Source: an uncultured Eubacteriales bacterium (GTDB taxonomy: Bacteria > Bacillota > Clostridia > Oscillospirales > Acutalibacteraceae). Taken from it: a stretch of DNA of 5,487 bases. The stretch is taken from positions 1 to 5,487 of the forward strand of contig ONRO01000392.1 of the NCBI GenBank assembly GCA_900320235.1. Direction: 5' to 3'. A program made the translations under genes and the position numbers. Every line of letters begins with the position of its first letter. Position 1 is the stretch's first letter. Below, one piece after another: positions 5,435-5,487 of this stretch. Below the pieces are notes generated by a model. It searched no databases. It saw nothing but the letters and a program-made list of their open reading frames with translations, and had not been told where the DNA came from.

Positions 5435-5487
5435 ATTCGTCTTAAAAGCTATAATAATTATCCGGCATTAATCTGAGTTTTTCCGAA

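Noticed and set aside
5442..5486. Possible C-terminal codons of an upstream gene on the minus strand
   Set aside because: Fourteen codons and a stop are too few to separate from a random open stretch, and nothing in them identifies a family.

Overview
The window looks like chromosomal DNA from a low-to-moderate GC Gram-positive bacterium. Ruminococcus-type Clostridia (Oscillospirales) are the best guess. The grounds are a SigA-like primary sigma factor close in length to Bacillus SigA, strong AGGAGG-type ribosome binding sites, consensus TTGACA/TATAAT promoters, a YhgE/Pip-family membrane protein, and palindromic intergenic repeats of a style I associate with those genomes. The genus is inference.

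Left part (1-839): the C-terminal 58% of metA (homoserine O-acyltransferase, methionine biosynthesis) is followed by a 63-residue acidic protein of unknown function that starts at TTG with a good ribosome binding site. A clear intrinsic terminator closes this unit.

Middle part (840-3988): a perfect-consensus sigma-A promoter (TTGACA, 17 bp, TATAAT) drives a leader of about 120 nt with a 10-bp hairpin followed by a U run. Two genes follow as a tight operon with a 1-nt gap. The first encodes a 201-residue two-helix membrane protein with a strongly acidic cytoplasmic tail, partly built from a 12-bp tandem repeat. The second encodes a 720-residue YhgE/Pip-family envelope protein. A strong intrinsic terminator ends the operon.

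Intergenic part (3876-4213): 338 bp without a gene. It holds four successive palindromes, one of them the operon terminator, and an imperfect 20-bp direct repeat.

Right part (4214-5487, minus strand): rpoD (primary sigma factor), convergent with the YhgE operon. It has its own promoter (TTAACA, 17 bp, TATAGT), and a perfect 10-bp inverted repeat brackets the -10 box and start point. The usual upstream partner in Firmicutes, dnaG, is not visible in the roughly 160 bp before rpoD.

No CRISPR array, tRNA, rRNA, transposase or intact mobile element is visible. Nothing here amounts to a clearly new system. The most notable items are the leader and promoter dyads of the membrane operon, the uncharacterised small membrane protein coupled to YhgE, and the dyad at the rpoD promoter.
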